A DNA stretch of 13,444 nt, taken from an uncultured Erysipelotrichaceae bacterium (GTDB lineage: Bacteria > Bacillota_I > Bacilli_A > Erysipelotrichales > Erysipelotrichaceae). The notes under the pieces were generated by a model. That model ran no database searches. It worked only from the letters and a program-made list of their open reading frames with translations, and was not told the origin of the DNA. The stretch spans positions 1 to 13,444 of the forward strand of contig CACZPD010000087.1 in the NCBI GenBank assembly GCA_902782955.1, in the 5' to 3' direction. Positions 1 through 6,307 of this stretch are shown here, piece by piece. The stretch's first letter is position 1, and the number at the start of each line of letters is the position of its first letter. The position numbers and the translations under genes were made by a program.

Positions 1-354
1 ACACCGATCCTGCCCTTTATCAATGATACAGAAGAAAACATAACGGCAATTCTGGACAACTGTATCCGTACAGGCGTCCGGGGTATCATCTGTTTTGACA
101 TGGGGCTGACGCTCCGCGAAGGAAACAGGGAATACTTCTATGCGGCTCTCGACAAATACTTTCCGGGCCTGAAAGAAAAGTACATCAGACACTACGGAAA
201 CTCCTATATACTGACCAGTCCCAATGCCGCAAAGCTCATGAAGATCTTCCGGAAAACATGCCGTGACCATAACATACTGTATACACCGGAAGACTGTTTC
301 CGGTATATCGGTGAAATGCCGGCACAGTATGCGCAGATCGGTTTATTTGACTGA
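1..354 (+). CDS. Radical SAM protein, SPL (spore photolyase-like) family, C-terminal fragment
   Basis: The reading frame is open from base 1 to the TGA at 352-354, giving 117 residues of a protein whose start lies outside the window. The segment contains the run MGLTLREGNREYFYAALDK followed by a PGLKEKYIR stretch, then a tail with a late Cys and a CFRYIGEMP-type ending. From memory this matches the C-terminal part of radical SAM proteins of the spore-photolyase-like group found in Bacillota and Actinobacteria. The CxxxCxxC iron-sulfur motif would lie upstream and cannot be seen, so the reaction is not known. The next gene begins 19 bases downstream with no terminator between, so the two are probably co-transcribed. 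The family call is recognition by motif and is fairly but not fully secure. Confidence 0.72.
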   Translation, partial: TPILPFINDTEENITAILDNCIRTGVRGIICFDMGLTLREGNREYFYAALDKYFPGLKEKYIRHYGNSYILTSPNAAKLMKIFRKTCRDHNILYTPEDCFRYIGEMPAQYAQIGLFD

Positions 355-373
355 GAGAAAGGAAATACAGCGA

Positions 374-1117
374 ATGGATTATATCAGAGTGACAAAAGAG
401 AATCTGGAACAGGAACATATCTGCTGTGCGATCTCCAACAATAAAGATATTCAGGTATCCTCCAAAAAAGCCTGGCTGAAGGAACGGTTTGATGAAGGCC
501 TCGTTTTCCTGAAAAGCACGCAGCGGGGAAAATGCTTTATTGAATATATACCTGCCGAATATGCGTGGGTTCCCGTCAAAGCAGACGGGTATATGTATAT
601 CGACTGTCTATGGGTATCCGGTTCTTTGAAAGGACACGGCTATTCGAGTGACCTGCTGAACGCCTGTATCTCTGACAGCAAAGATAAAGGAAAAGCAGGT
701 CTGTGCATCCTGTCGTCCGCAAAAAAACGCGGTTTCCTGGCAGATCCGTCTTTTCTTAAGCATAAGGGTTTCAGCGTTTCCGATGAGGCGGACAACGGCA
801 TCCAGCTCTGGTATCTGCCGTTTGACCAGGGTGCTGAAAAACCGGTGTTCAGGGACTGCGCGAAACATCCACGCACAGAGGAAAGCGGGTATGTTCTCTA
901 TTACACACACCAGTGTCCGTTTACGGCAAAATATGTTCCGGTCATCGAAAAACTGGCGGAAGAAAACGGTGTTCCTTTCCGCTCTGTCCATATCACTGAC
1001 CGCCGCAGTGCACAGCAGGCACCGACGCCTGTTACGAATTATGCCCTCTTCAAAGACGGACGGTATATCACAAACGAGATCCTGTCAGAAAAGAAATTCC
1101 TGAAACTCATAGGATAA
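374..1117 (+). CDS. GNAT N-acetyltransferase with C-terminal YoaP-like (thioredoxin-like) domain
   Basis: This 247-residue protein has two parts. Residues about 1-150 look like a GNAT acetyltransferase: strand YMYIDCLWV (73-81) is followed by the acetyl-CoA pyrophosphate loop at 85-91 (LKGHGYS). Residues about 172-247 resemble the YoaP domain and read like a shortened thioredoxin fold: a strand VLYYTHQ ends at Cys181-Pro-Phe-Thr, followed by a helix, and a later TPVTNYALFKDG segment (218-229) looks like the cis-Pro strand. There is only one Cys in the CPFT motif, so a dithiol exchange like thioredoxin is unlikely. The ATG at 374 was chosen over an upstream in-frame start at 263, which lies inside the previous gene; AAAGGA sits about 10 bases upstream. 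The substrate is unknown. It likely forms an operon with the preceding radical SAM gene and ends just before a strong terminator. Confidence 0.8.
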   Translation: MDYIRVTKENLEQEHICCAISNNKDIQVSSKKAWLKERFDEGLVFLKSTQRGKCFIEYIPAEYAWVPVKADGYMYIDCLWVSGSLKGHGYSSDLLNACISDSKDKGKAGLCILSSAKKRGFLADPSFLKHKGFSVSDEADNGIQLWYLPFDQGAEKPVFRDCAKHPRTEESGYVLYYTHQCPFTAKYVPVIEKLAEENGVPFRSVHITDRRSAQQAPTPVTNYALFKDGRYITNEILSEKKFLKLIG

Positions 1118-1126
1118 TAAAACAAA

Positions 1127-1153
1127 AAACCGCATTTTATATGCGGTTTCTTT
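1127..1153. terminator. Bidirectional rho-independent terminator between the acetyltransferase gene and tRNA-Thr
   Basis: A perfect 9-bp stem (AAACCGCAT at 1127-1135, ATGCGGTTT at 1141-1149) encloses a 5-base loop. On the plus strand it is followed by TTTCTTT and on the minus strand by a longer T-rich run (complement of the A-run at 1124-1129 and beyond). It therefore fits as terminator both for the plus-strand acetyltransferase operon and for the minus-strand tRNA transcript. Confidence 0.88.
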
Positions 1154-1159
1154 GACTCA

Positions 1160-1233
1160 TGGTGCCGCTTGGCAGAATTGAACTGCCCGTTCAGCATTAC
1201 CATTGCTGCGTATTACCACTATACTAAAGCGGC
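1160..1233 (-). tRNA. tRNA-Thr (anticodon GGT)
   Basis: The reverse complement folds into a full cloverleaf of 74 bases with encoded CCA. The acceptor stem GCCGCTT pairs with AAGCGGC, followed by A73 and CCA. The D stem is GTAT/ATAC with loop AGTGGTA, the anticodon stem CAGCA/TGCTG with loop ATGGTAA (anticodon GGT at plus positions 1199-1201), the variable loop is only AACG, and the T stem GGCAG/CTGCC holds the loop TTCAATT. U33 and A37 are present, and G1-C72 and C2-G71 fit known threonine identity elements. The D stem is A/U-rich and the molecule is compact, but all arms pair. A promoter lies just upstream and a terminator seven bases downstream. Confidence 0.93.
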
Positions 1234-1245
1234 GGCTGCTCTACA

Positions 1246-1274
1246 ATCATATCGGAGAGAAGCGAAAAAATCAA
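1246..1274 (-). promoter_or_regulatory. Promoter of the tRNA-Thr gene
   Basis: On the minus strand TTGATT (1274-1269) and TATGAT (1251-1246) are separated by exactly 17 bases, close to a housekeeping sigma promoter. The expected start is about 5-7 bases before the tRNA 5' end. The -35 element overlaps the stop codon of maf, so the promoter is embedded in the end of the upstream gene. Confidence 0.65.
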
Positions 1275-1834
1275 TATAAATCAATATTCTTGAGTTCCTC
1301 GTACGCCAGATGGAGCGGGAATCCCATAACGGAATAATAATCACCGCAGATCCCTGTGATAAACCGTGCGCTGAGTCCCTGTACGGCATAGGCTCCTGCC
1401 TTGTCCATGCACTCACCGGTCTGCACATATGTCCTGATCTCCTCATCGCTCAGTTTGGCAAACATGACGTCGGAAACCGTGCAGTCCAGATATTTCCGTT
1501 TACCGCTGAGGATGCATAATCCGGTAATGACCTGGTTGGTCCGGCCGCTCAGTTTCCCCAGCATTCTCTCCGCGTCTTCTTCCGATACAGGCTTTCCGAG
1601 TATTTCACCGTCAATGACAACGATCGTATCGCTGCCGATCACCACAGCATCAGGATTCTCCCGCAGAATGCTTTCCGCCTTGCGGAAGGACAGACGCATG
1701 ATCTCTTCCTTCAGATCTCCGGAAGGATCGATCGTTTCATCAATATCCGCAGGCATGCAGGAAAAAGGAATGCCGCACAGTTTCAGCAGTTCCTGTCTTC
1801 TCGGGGATGCGCTTGCCAGAATCACGTTTTTCAT
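1271..1834 (-). CDS. maf: Maf family nucleoside triphosphate pyrophosphatase (dTTP/UTP type)
   Basis: This 187-residue protein has the full-length Maf/YhdE signature: ASASPRR at residues 7-13, GSDTIV (67-72) with the likely catalytic Asp69, GKP at 80-82, TG at 104-105 and DKAGAYAVQG at 144-153. Members hydrolyse non-canonical or excess nucleoside triphosphates to monophosphates, mainly dTTP, UTP and modified pyrimidines, in the cytoplasm; some affect septum formation. The ATG at 1834 begins the family's usual MKNVILASASPRR start; an in-frame GTG at 1867 would add 11 residues of no family similarity. No good ribosome site lies near the ATG; instead TATAAT ends seven bases before it, raising the option of a leaderless message. 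No terminator follows, so transcription may run into tRNA-Thr. Confidence 0.93.
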   Translation of the reverse strand: MKNVILASASPRRQELLKLCGIPFSCMPADIDETIDPSGDLKEEIMRLSFRKAESILRENPDAVVIGSDTIVVIDGEILGKPVSEEDAERMLGKLSGRTNQVITGLCILSGKRKYLDCTVSDVMFAKLSDEEIRTYVQTGECMDKAGAYAVQGLSARFITGICGDYYSVMGFPLHLAYEELKNIDLY

Positions 1835-1841
1835 GAAAAGT

Positions 1842-1847
1842 ATTATA
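1842..1847 (-). promoter_or_regulatory. Possible -10 element of maf, 7 bases before the ATG
   Basis: Exact TATAAT on the minus strand, followed by seven bases and the maf ATG. I see no convincing -35 element at 16-18 bases upstream, so this is tentative. If used, the transcript would start at or next to the ATG. Confidence 0.35.
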
Positions 1848-1889
1848 CCGCATTCTTCCGCATACACAGTGCGCTTTTTGATTTACGGC

Positions 1890-1924
1890 AAAAAAAACTT
1901 CCGGGGCCCGAAACTCCCGGAAGT
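1890..1924 (-). terminator. Terminator of the sigma/anti-sigma operon
   Basis: A perfect 9-bp stem (ACTTCCGGG at 1897-1905, CCCGGAAGT at 1916-1924) with a 10-base loop is followed on the minus strand by a run of seven or more T (1890-1896). It lies 12 bases past the anti-sigma stop codon. Confidence 0.9.
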
Positions 1925-1936
1925 ATTTTTCCTTAG

Positions 1937-3259
1937 CTATTCCAGCACGACGTGATATCCGTCCTGCGCATTGCCGGTCAGGATCACGCGGTAAACAAAT
2001 CCTTTCATCTGTCTGACTGTTATTGCCTGGTCCACTTCATGCACATTTCCTTCTGCGTCTGTTATGGAGAAAAGATACTGCACTTCCTCATCCCGATGTT
2101 CGATATCCATTACGAAGTTCAGGATCTCGTCTTTCGCGATCAGGGATTCATCCGCGTGGATCATTCCGCCGGAAGAAGAAGTTCCGCTCTCGGTAATAAC
2201 TAACATTCCCGCTTCCTTATACGGTCCGTCCGACTTGTTGACGAGGTCGACCTCATATGCGTTCATTCTGGCGACATCATAGTTGTATTCCGTATAGCGG
2301 ATATTCAGTTTGTCCATCAGCGTATTCAGCTCAGCGGCGTTGTCCGCGCAGACCTTGATGTCTTTGCCGAAGAATTCCGTCGCTTCCTCCGCTGTAAAGC
2401 GGATCGTTTCTTCTTTATTCCCCGCAGTAAACCTGTATTCAACATAATCCAGATTGGTGATCGTTCCCAGCATTACATAGGCGATCTTCTTCATGCTGGC
2501 TTCTTTTTCCTCAAGTCTCTTTTCCGGAATATCCTCTTTCAGGATCATTCTCCATCCATAAGGCTGCTTTTCTGTTTCAAGTTCATTTGTGAACGGGCCA
2601 AGCCAGGATTCCACATGCAGCACATCAGCCGTACGTCTGTTCTTTGACATATCCCCCATATATTCATGGGCTGTGTCATAGACTTCGGAAGCTGCCGGGG
2701 AGATTTCCTGTCCCTTATCCCATACGACGCTGCCGTTGATCCGGACCTGCTTGATGGTATCGTTCATTTTAAATGATTTCTGCGTAATACCATGGCGGAA
2801 CGGAGAAGACAGGACTCCTTTGATCGTAATATCGGCGACATCCCCGTTTTCCTTCCAGGTCATATCTGTAATGATATGCGCACTGTCCATGGAATATGCG
2901 GTTACCGTAAACATCCCGTTTTCCTCGGTTATATCACAGGCGAGTGATTGTTTCGGGAGCTTTTCGCTGAGTACGAACACCCTGCAGAAGAGCGCAAAGC
3001 CTGCCAGCGCAAGCGCCGCGATCACACTGCCGATAATGATATTGCGGTTTTTCTTCCTGTTCTTTTTCAGGAAATCTACTTCTTTTTTGTCTTCTTCCCG
3101 GATTTTGATCTGCGGGGCGCGCATTTCCTCCAGGATTCTGGAACACTCCTCACATTCTTCCAGATGTTCTTCAATTACTGTATTTGTTTCTTCACCGGTA
3201 AGTCCTTCAATATAGGAAGGAAACAGATCCCTTATAACAGAGCATGGTATTTTAGTCAT
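1937..3259 (-). CDS. Membrane-anchored anti-sigma factor with N-terminal zinc finger
   Basis: This 440-residue protein begins with a putative anti-sigma zinc-finger: Cys6, then His32-x3-Cys36-x2-Cys39 in a helical, acidic setting. A basic linker (about 60-72) leads into one hydrophobic helix at about 73-96, leaving some 340 residues outside the membrane, rich in beta-type sequence. By family knowledge such proteins hold their partner sigma factor at the membrane and release it when the outer domain senses stress. The ATG at 3259 overlaps the last eight bases of the sigma gene (ATGACTAA), with AGGAAG about 9 bases upstream inside that gene, which supports translational coupling and pairing with that sigma factor. 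The outer domain resembles parts of Bacillota anti-sigma proteins, but I cannot name its ligand. The signal sensed is unknown. Confidence 0.85.
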   Translation of the reverse strand: MTKIPCSVIRDLFPSYIEGLTGEETNTVIEEHLEECEECSRILEEMRAPQIKIREEDKKEVDFLKKNRKKNRNIIIGSVIAALALAGFALFCRVFVLSEKLPKQSLACDITEENGMFTVTAYSMDSAHIITDMTWKENGDVADITIKGVLSSPFRHGITQKSFKMNDTIKQVRINGSVVWDKGQEISPAASEVYDTAHEYMGDMSKNRRTADVLHVESWLGPFTNELETEKQPYGWRMILKEDIPEKRLEEKEASMKKIAYVMLGTITNLDYVEYRFTAGNKEETIRFTAEEATEFFGKDIKVCADNAAELNTLMDKLNIRYTEYNYDVARMNAYEVDLVNKSDGPYKEAGMLVITESGTSSSGGMIHADESLIAKDEILNFVMDIEHRDEEVQYLFSITDAEGNVHEVDQAITVRQMKGFVYRVILTGNAQDGYHVVLE

Positions 3260-3731
3260 TGTCCAACACTTCCTTTCTCAGTTTTTCCTTGCTGCGGTAA
3301 AACGTTACCCGCGCCCAGTTCTCACTTTTTCCGAATACTTCCCCGATCTCTTTGAATGACAGATTGCCGAATATGCGGAGATACAGGATCTCCCGCATCG
3401 GTTCGGGGCATTCGTGCAGTTTCTTCAAAAGCTCGACCTTTTCTATGGAAGCCATCACTTCCGATTCTGCAGAACCCGTAATCAGGTCCGTTTCTTCCAC
3501 ATCTTCTGTCTGCGGATGCTTGCGCCAGTAAGCAGCGAGCTGGTTTTTCGCAATGGAACATAACCAGGTGGAAACAGAACAGCTTCCATCGTACTTATGA
3601 ACAGTACGGATCGCCTGATAGAACGTTTCCTGTGTCACTTCTTCCGCGATATCGGAATCGTGCACTTTTGACAGAAGAAACTTATATACAAATGACGCGT
3701 ACTGTTTGTATATCTCATCCATCGGCTCCAT
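3252..3731 (-). CDS. ECF-type RNA polymerase sigma factor
   Basis: This 159-residue protein has the two-domain layout of ECF sigma factors and lacks regions 1 and 3. Region 2 spans about 10-72, including DIAEEVTQETFYQAIR (27-42) and FSTWL-like SVSTWLCSIAKNQL (52-65). Region 4 spans about 108-155, with LRIFGNLSFKEIGEVFGKS as the helix-turn-helix start. The ATG at 3731 has a strong GGGGG-containing ribosome site 7 bases upstream (AAAGGGGGAAAGAGA); a longer frame to 3863 runs back through the terminator and is rejected. It overlaps the anti-sigma gene by eight bases. It directs RNA polymerase to a stress regulon that cannot be deduced here, possibly including its own promoter. Confidence 0.93.
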   Translation of the reverse strand: MEPMDEIYKQYASFVYKFLLSKVHDSDIAEEVTQETFYQAIRTVHKYDGSCSVSTWLCSIAKNQLAAYWRKHPQTEDVEETDLITGSAESEVMASIEKVELLKKLHECPEPMREILYLRIFGNLSFKEIGEVFGKSENWARVTFYRSKEKLRKEVLDND

Positions 3732-3750
3732 TCTCTTTCCCCCTTTCACT

Positions 3751-3783
3751 CTGTTAATGCCGGAATTACCGGTTTCGTTACAA
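3751..3783 (-). promoter_or_regulatory. Candidate promoter of the sigma/anti-sigma operon
   Basis: On the minus strand TGTAACGAAAC begins at 3782, resembling the AAC-containing -35 elements of ECF sigma promoters in Bacillota, as expected for autoregulation. Downstream lies CCGGTAATTCCGG (short inverted arms) and then GCATTAAC at the -10 distance. A textbook CGTC-type -10 is not seen, so the assignment is weak. Confidence 0.35.
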
Positions 3784-3784
3784 G

Positions 3785-3809
3785 AAAAATACTCTTTTCG
3801 AGTATTTTT
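3785..3809 (-). terminator. Terminator of the ATPase-CYTH gene
   Basis: A perfect 10-bp stem (3785-3794 with 3800-3809) around a 5-base loop; the 3' arm on the minus strand ends in TTTTT followed by CTTG. It is AU-rich except for the CTC/GAG core and begins right after the stop codon of the gene ending at 3811. Confidence 0.75.
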
Positions 3810-3810
3810 T

Positions 3811-4896
3811 TCATATTTTCTTTGCGAGATTCTTTCTGCGGTACTCCGGAGTGCCTGAAACATCCCGGATCACCGTCAGTTCCGGAGGCAGTTCCACAGG
3901 ATCCTCCTGATCGCTGACTTCGGTTTCGATCAGTGCCTCGTCTTCCATATCCGGATACAGATCCAGTTCGAAATACTGCTGATTGTAATACAGATAATAT
4001 CTGGTCTTGTGGATCGGCATGGTATCCGGATCCGCTTCTTCCAGAAGATCCAGATACTGGTCCTCCGTCAGTCTCTTTTCAAGTTCCAGCAGTTTGCCGT
4101 TCACGGCCTTCCGGATCGTTTCGTAGCATACAAAATGTTCCCCGTCCCCTCTCTGATGAATGATGCACTCTTCATCTTTCGGACCGGTGATGAATGTTTC
4201 AACGATTTCGACACGGTGGGAGAATGATTTGTTTTCCAGCCATTCCATATCCGGTTTCCTGATCAGGAACCTCTTCTTTCCTCCGATCGTTCTCGGTTCG
4301 CCGAGGAACAGGATCATTTCATTGATCAGTTTTCTCAGCTTCTCATCAAAGCCGGTGGAATTGTCGATGATCTTGAAATGCGGATGTCCTGTCCATGCCG
4401 CGATCAGTCTGTCGTCGAGTTCCCTTGCCTGTTCGGCAGTTTCATAGCGGGCTGCGTTGTTCTCCAGCGTATAGAAGGATTCCGCCCCTTTCGCCGCCGT
4501 GACCAGATGGAATACGGCATCATACTGATCGAACATGGATTCGATGTCGCTGCCGAGATCCTCCAGCACCGCATTGAATTCCTCATCGTTCATATATGCC
4601 CGGTTGTCCAGAATGCCGCGGTCGCATACGATCAGGATCTTTTCATCCGGCATCGTCTGTGCGGCCTGCTCAAAGAGCAGTTCCTTGGTCTGCTGGAGAC
4701 GGCACTGTATTTTCTGATAATCCAGATTTGTGCCGCATGTCCAGGGACATACACCGCCGCCGATCAGTTCCGTAGCCGTTTCCGGTACAAACAGGACTTT
4801 GAATCCCATCGTCGTAAAATGATTCATGATCCAGCTCATAGCGGTGGTTTTGCCTCCGCACGGGCCGCCTGTAATTACGATCTTTCTGATATCCAT
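3811..4896 (-). CDS. P-loop ATPase (AAA_28/NadR-like) fused to a CYTH-like domain
   Basis: This 361-residue protein starts with a P-loop kinase-like domain: Walker A GGPCGGKTT (Gly10-x4-Gly15-Lys16-Thr17), a VPETATELI segment typical of AAA_28/NadR-kinase-like ATPases (37-45), and a Walker B-like ILIVCDRGILD (87-97, Asp92). From about 208 a second domain resembles CYTH triphosphate-tunnel proteins: KRFLI, then VEIVETFI, IIHQRGDGEHFVCYETIRK, GKLLELEKRLT, KTRYYL, FELDLY and LIETEV in the expected order. The usual opening ExExK motif is absent: the first strand reads GGKKRFLIRKP. Neither substrate nor partner can be deduced; phosphate-containing small molecules are a reasonable guess. The ATG has GGAG 8-9 bases upstream, a promoter before it and a terminator right behind, so it is a single-gene unit. 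Confidence 0.8.
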   Translation of the reverse strand: MDIRKIVITGGPCGGKTTAMSWIMNHFTTMGFKVLFVPETATELIGGGVCPWTCGTNLDYQKIQCRLQQTKELLFEQAAQTMPDEKILIVCDRGILDNRAYMNDEEFNAVLEDLGSDIESMFDQYDAVFHLVTAAKGAESFYTLENNAARYETAEQARELDDRLIAAWTGHPHFKIIDNSTGFDEKLRKLINEMILFLGEPRTIGGKKRFLIRKPDMEWLENKSFSHRVEIVETFITGPKDEECIIHQRGDGEHFVCYETIRKAVNGKLLELEKRLTEDQYLDLLEEADPDTMPIHKTRYYLYYNQQYFELDLYPDMEDEALIETEVSDQEDPVELPPELTVIRDVSGTPEYRRKNLAKKI

Positions 4897-4926
4897 ATTA
4901 TTTTCTCCGGTAATGTTTCTGTCTTC

Positions 4927-4955
4927 ATTATATATAATTGTTCCTGTTATTTCAG
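4927..4955 (-). promoter_or_regulatory. Promoter of the ATPase-CYTH gene
   Basis: Minus-strand CTGAAA (4955-4950) and exact TATAAT (4932-4927) are 17 bases apart, about 30 bases before the ATG at 4896. The -35 element lies over the last codons and stop of the fucosidase gene, and I see no terminator between the two genes. Confidence 0.6.
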
Positions 4956-6248
4956 GATCACTTTCAGAACTGTATCTGTATGATCGGGCAGGACCGGATC
5001 CGGACCGGTATCCGCAAATACAAGATCCGGATAGTTTCCGGTGATCCAGTCTTCCTTCAGCGGCAGTTCCCTGTGTTCCGGCAGTAATATGATCTTCTCA
5101 ATATCATCTTTCCGGATACCGGTGAGCGGTACCCCGCCGATCTGCGCTTCATAGATATGATAATAAAGTGTTTTGTCTTTCGCTGTGATCCTGCCGTATT
5201 CCGGCTTATCGATCCCGCTGTATCCGCAGCCGGTAACGGACTCGCCGCTGTGATCCATCCATTGTCCGATCTCTTCAAGTATGCGGACGGATTCCGCCGG
5301 TATCCTGCCGCTTTCATCCGGTCCGACATTCAGCAGGAGATTGCCGTCCTTGGATACACATTCCACAAGTTTCCTGATCAGCGTTTCCGCCGGTTTGAAC
5401 CAGTGATCGTCCCGGCAGTATCCCCAGCTTCCGTTCATGGTGACGCAGGCTTCCCACGGGACATGCCTGCCGTTCACGTCCGTAATGCCCTGCGGCGGGA
5501 TGATCTGTTCCGGTGACACAAAATCACCGCTTGTGATTTCCGGATGACCGGTGACCAGGGAACCGAATCCCTCACCGCTGGCTTCCAGCCTGTTATTGAG
5601 GATGATATCCGGCTGGAGAGAACGGATCATGGAAACAAGTTCTTTCCCTTTCCAGGTATCTGCTTTCATATTGTCATAGGAATAGTCAGTCCAGAGAATA
5701 TCGATTTTACCGTAATTTGTGCACAGTTCCCGGATCTGCCCGTGCATATAATCAAGATAGCGCGGAAAATCATGGCTGATATCCCGGTAAGCCGGATCAT
5801 CCCGGGAGGGATGGATCCTGTCCCCGTAATGCGGATAATCCGGATGATGCCAGTCGATCAGGGAATAATACAGGCCTACACGGATACCTTCCTTACGGAA
5901 AGCATCCAGATATTCCCGTACGAAATCCCTGTTTACTGTATGCGCAGACGAATAATCCGTCAGGGCAGAATCAAACATGCAGAAACCGTCATGATGCTTT
6001 GCCGTAAAGACCGCATAACGCATGCCTGCCTTCTTTGCCAGGGCTGCCCATTCTGCCGGATCGCAGTGGTCCGGATGAAACGCATCCACATATTTCTGAT
6101 AATCACTGACCGGCATCCGCTCAATACTGCGCACCCATTCCCCGCGTCCTGCACAGGCATATACGCCCCAGTGAATGAACATGCCGAAACGGGCTTTTTC
6201 AAACCAGTCTGTCCTTCTTTTATCTGTATCGGTATTCATTTTAATCAT
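4947..6248 (-). CDS. Alpha-L-fucosidase, GH29, intracellular
   Basis: The 433-residue protein matches GH29 along its length. FGMFIHWGVYACAGRGEW (21-38) is the family start, with the His26-Trp27 substrate-pocket signature; AVFTAKHHDGFCMFDS (79-94) carries the paired His85-His86; KIDILWTDYSYD (181-192) carries the likely nucleophile Asp188; WEACVTMNGSWGY (265-277) and LLLNVGPDESG (304-314) follow. The enzyme releases L-fucose from fucosylated glycans with retention of configuration. There is no signal peptide or membrane helix, so it acts on imported oligosaccharides in the cytoplasm. No transporter or fucose-catabolic gene is in the window. Start choice is open: ATG 6248 has AGG only about 12 bases upstream, while ATG 6239 (residue 4) lies seven bases after a TATAAT. 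Confidence 0.93.
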   Translation of the reverse strand: MIKMNTDTDKRRTDWFEKARFGMFIHWGVYACAGRGEWVRSIERMPVSDYQKYVDAFHPDHCDPAEWAALAKKAGMRYAVFTAKHHDGFCMFDSALTDYSSAHTVNRDFVREYLDAFRKEGIRVGLYYSLIDWHHPDYPHYGDRIHPSRDDPAYRDISHDFPRYLDYMHGQIRELCTNYGKIDILWTDYSYDNMKADTWKGKELVSMIRSLQPDIILNNRLEASGEGFGSLVTGHPEITSGDFVSPEQIIPPQGITDVNGRHVPWEACVTMNGSWGYCRDDHWFKPAETLIRKLVECVSKDGNLLLNVGPDESGRIPAESVRILEEIGQWMDHSGESVTGCGYSGIDKPEYGRITAKDKTLYYHIYEAQIGGVPLTGIRKDDIEKIILLPEHRELPLKEDWITGNYPDLVFADTGPDPVLPDHTDTVLKVILK

Positions 6249-6252
6249 TATA
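6247..6252 (-). promoter_or_regulatory. Possible -10 element of the fucosidase gene
   Basis: Exact TATAAT on the minus strand overlaps the first in-frame ATG (6248) and ends seven bases before the second (6239). The -35 position holds only TCGGAA, a poor match. If it is the real -10, the first ATG is not transcribed and the message is nearly leaderless, starting at the second. Confidence 0.35.
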
Positions 6253-6280
6253 ATACATTACCTGCCTGTTTCCGATTCCG

Positions 6281-6306
6281 ATAAAAAAGACCGCCGGAGC
6301 GATCTT
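6281..6306 (-). terminator. Terminator of the PfkB-family kinase gene
   Basis: An 8-bp stem with one G-T wobble (6287-6294 with 6299-6306) closes a 4-base loop that reads TCCG on the minus strand, followed by a run of seven T and then ATC. It starts right after the TAA at 6308. Confidence 0.88.
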
Positions 6307-6307
6307 G

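Noticed and set aside
263..373. Longer start for the acetyltransferase gene, adding 37 residues
   Set aside because: The extension lies entirely inside the radical SAM gene in another frame and has no family similarity; ATG 374 has a ribosome site.
1160..1233. tRNA-Thr as an integration (attachment) site
   Set aside because: No integrase, phage gene or repeated tRNA 3' end is visible in the flanks.
1271..1290. Direct repeat AATCAATAT twice at the end of maf
   Set aside because: It is within codons for the last residues and is only 9 bases long in AT-rich sequence; no repeat array or attachment site is implied.
3757..3770. CCGG-TAATT-CCGG as a regulator site by itself
   Set aside because: The arms are only four bases long, which is expected often by chance; kept only as part of the candidate promoter description.
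3732..3863. Upstream extension of the sigma factor to 3863
   Set aside because: It reads through the terminator of the previous gene, and ATG 3731 has a strong ribosome site at ideal distance.
4378..4983. Plus-strand open frame of 201 codons opposite the ATPase gene
   Set aside because: It is an antisense shadow without ribosome site or family features.
5544..6284. Plus-strand open frame of 246 codons opposite the fucosidase gene
   Set aside because: It is antisense to a clear GH29 gene, has no recognisable domain and mirrors codon bias of the real strand.
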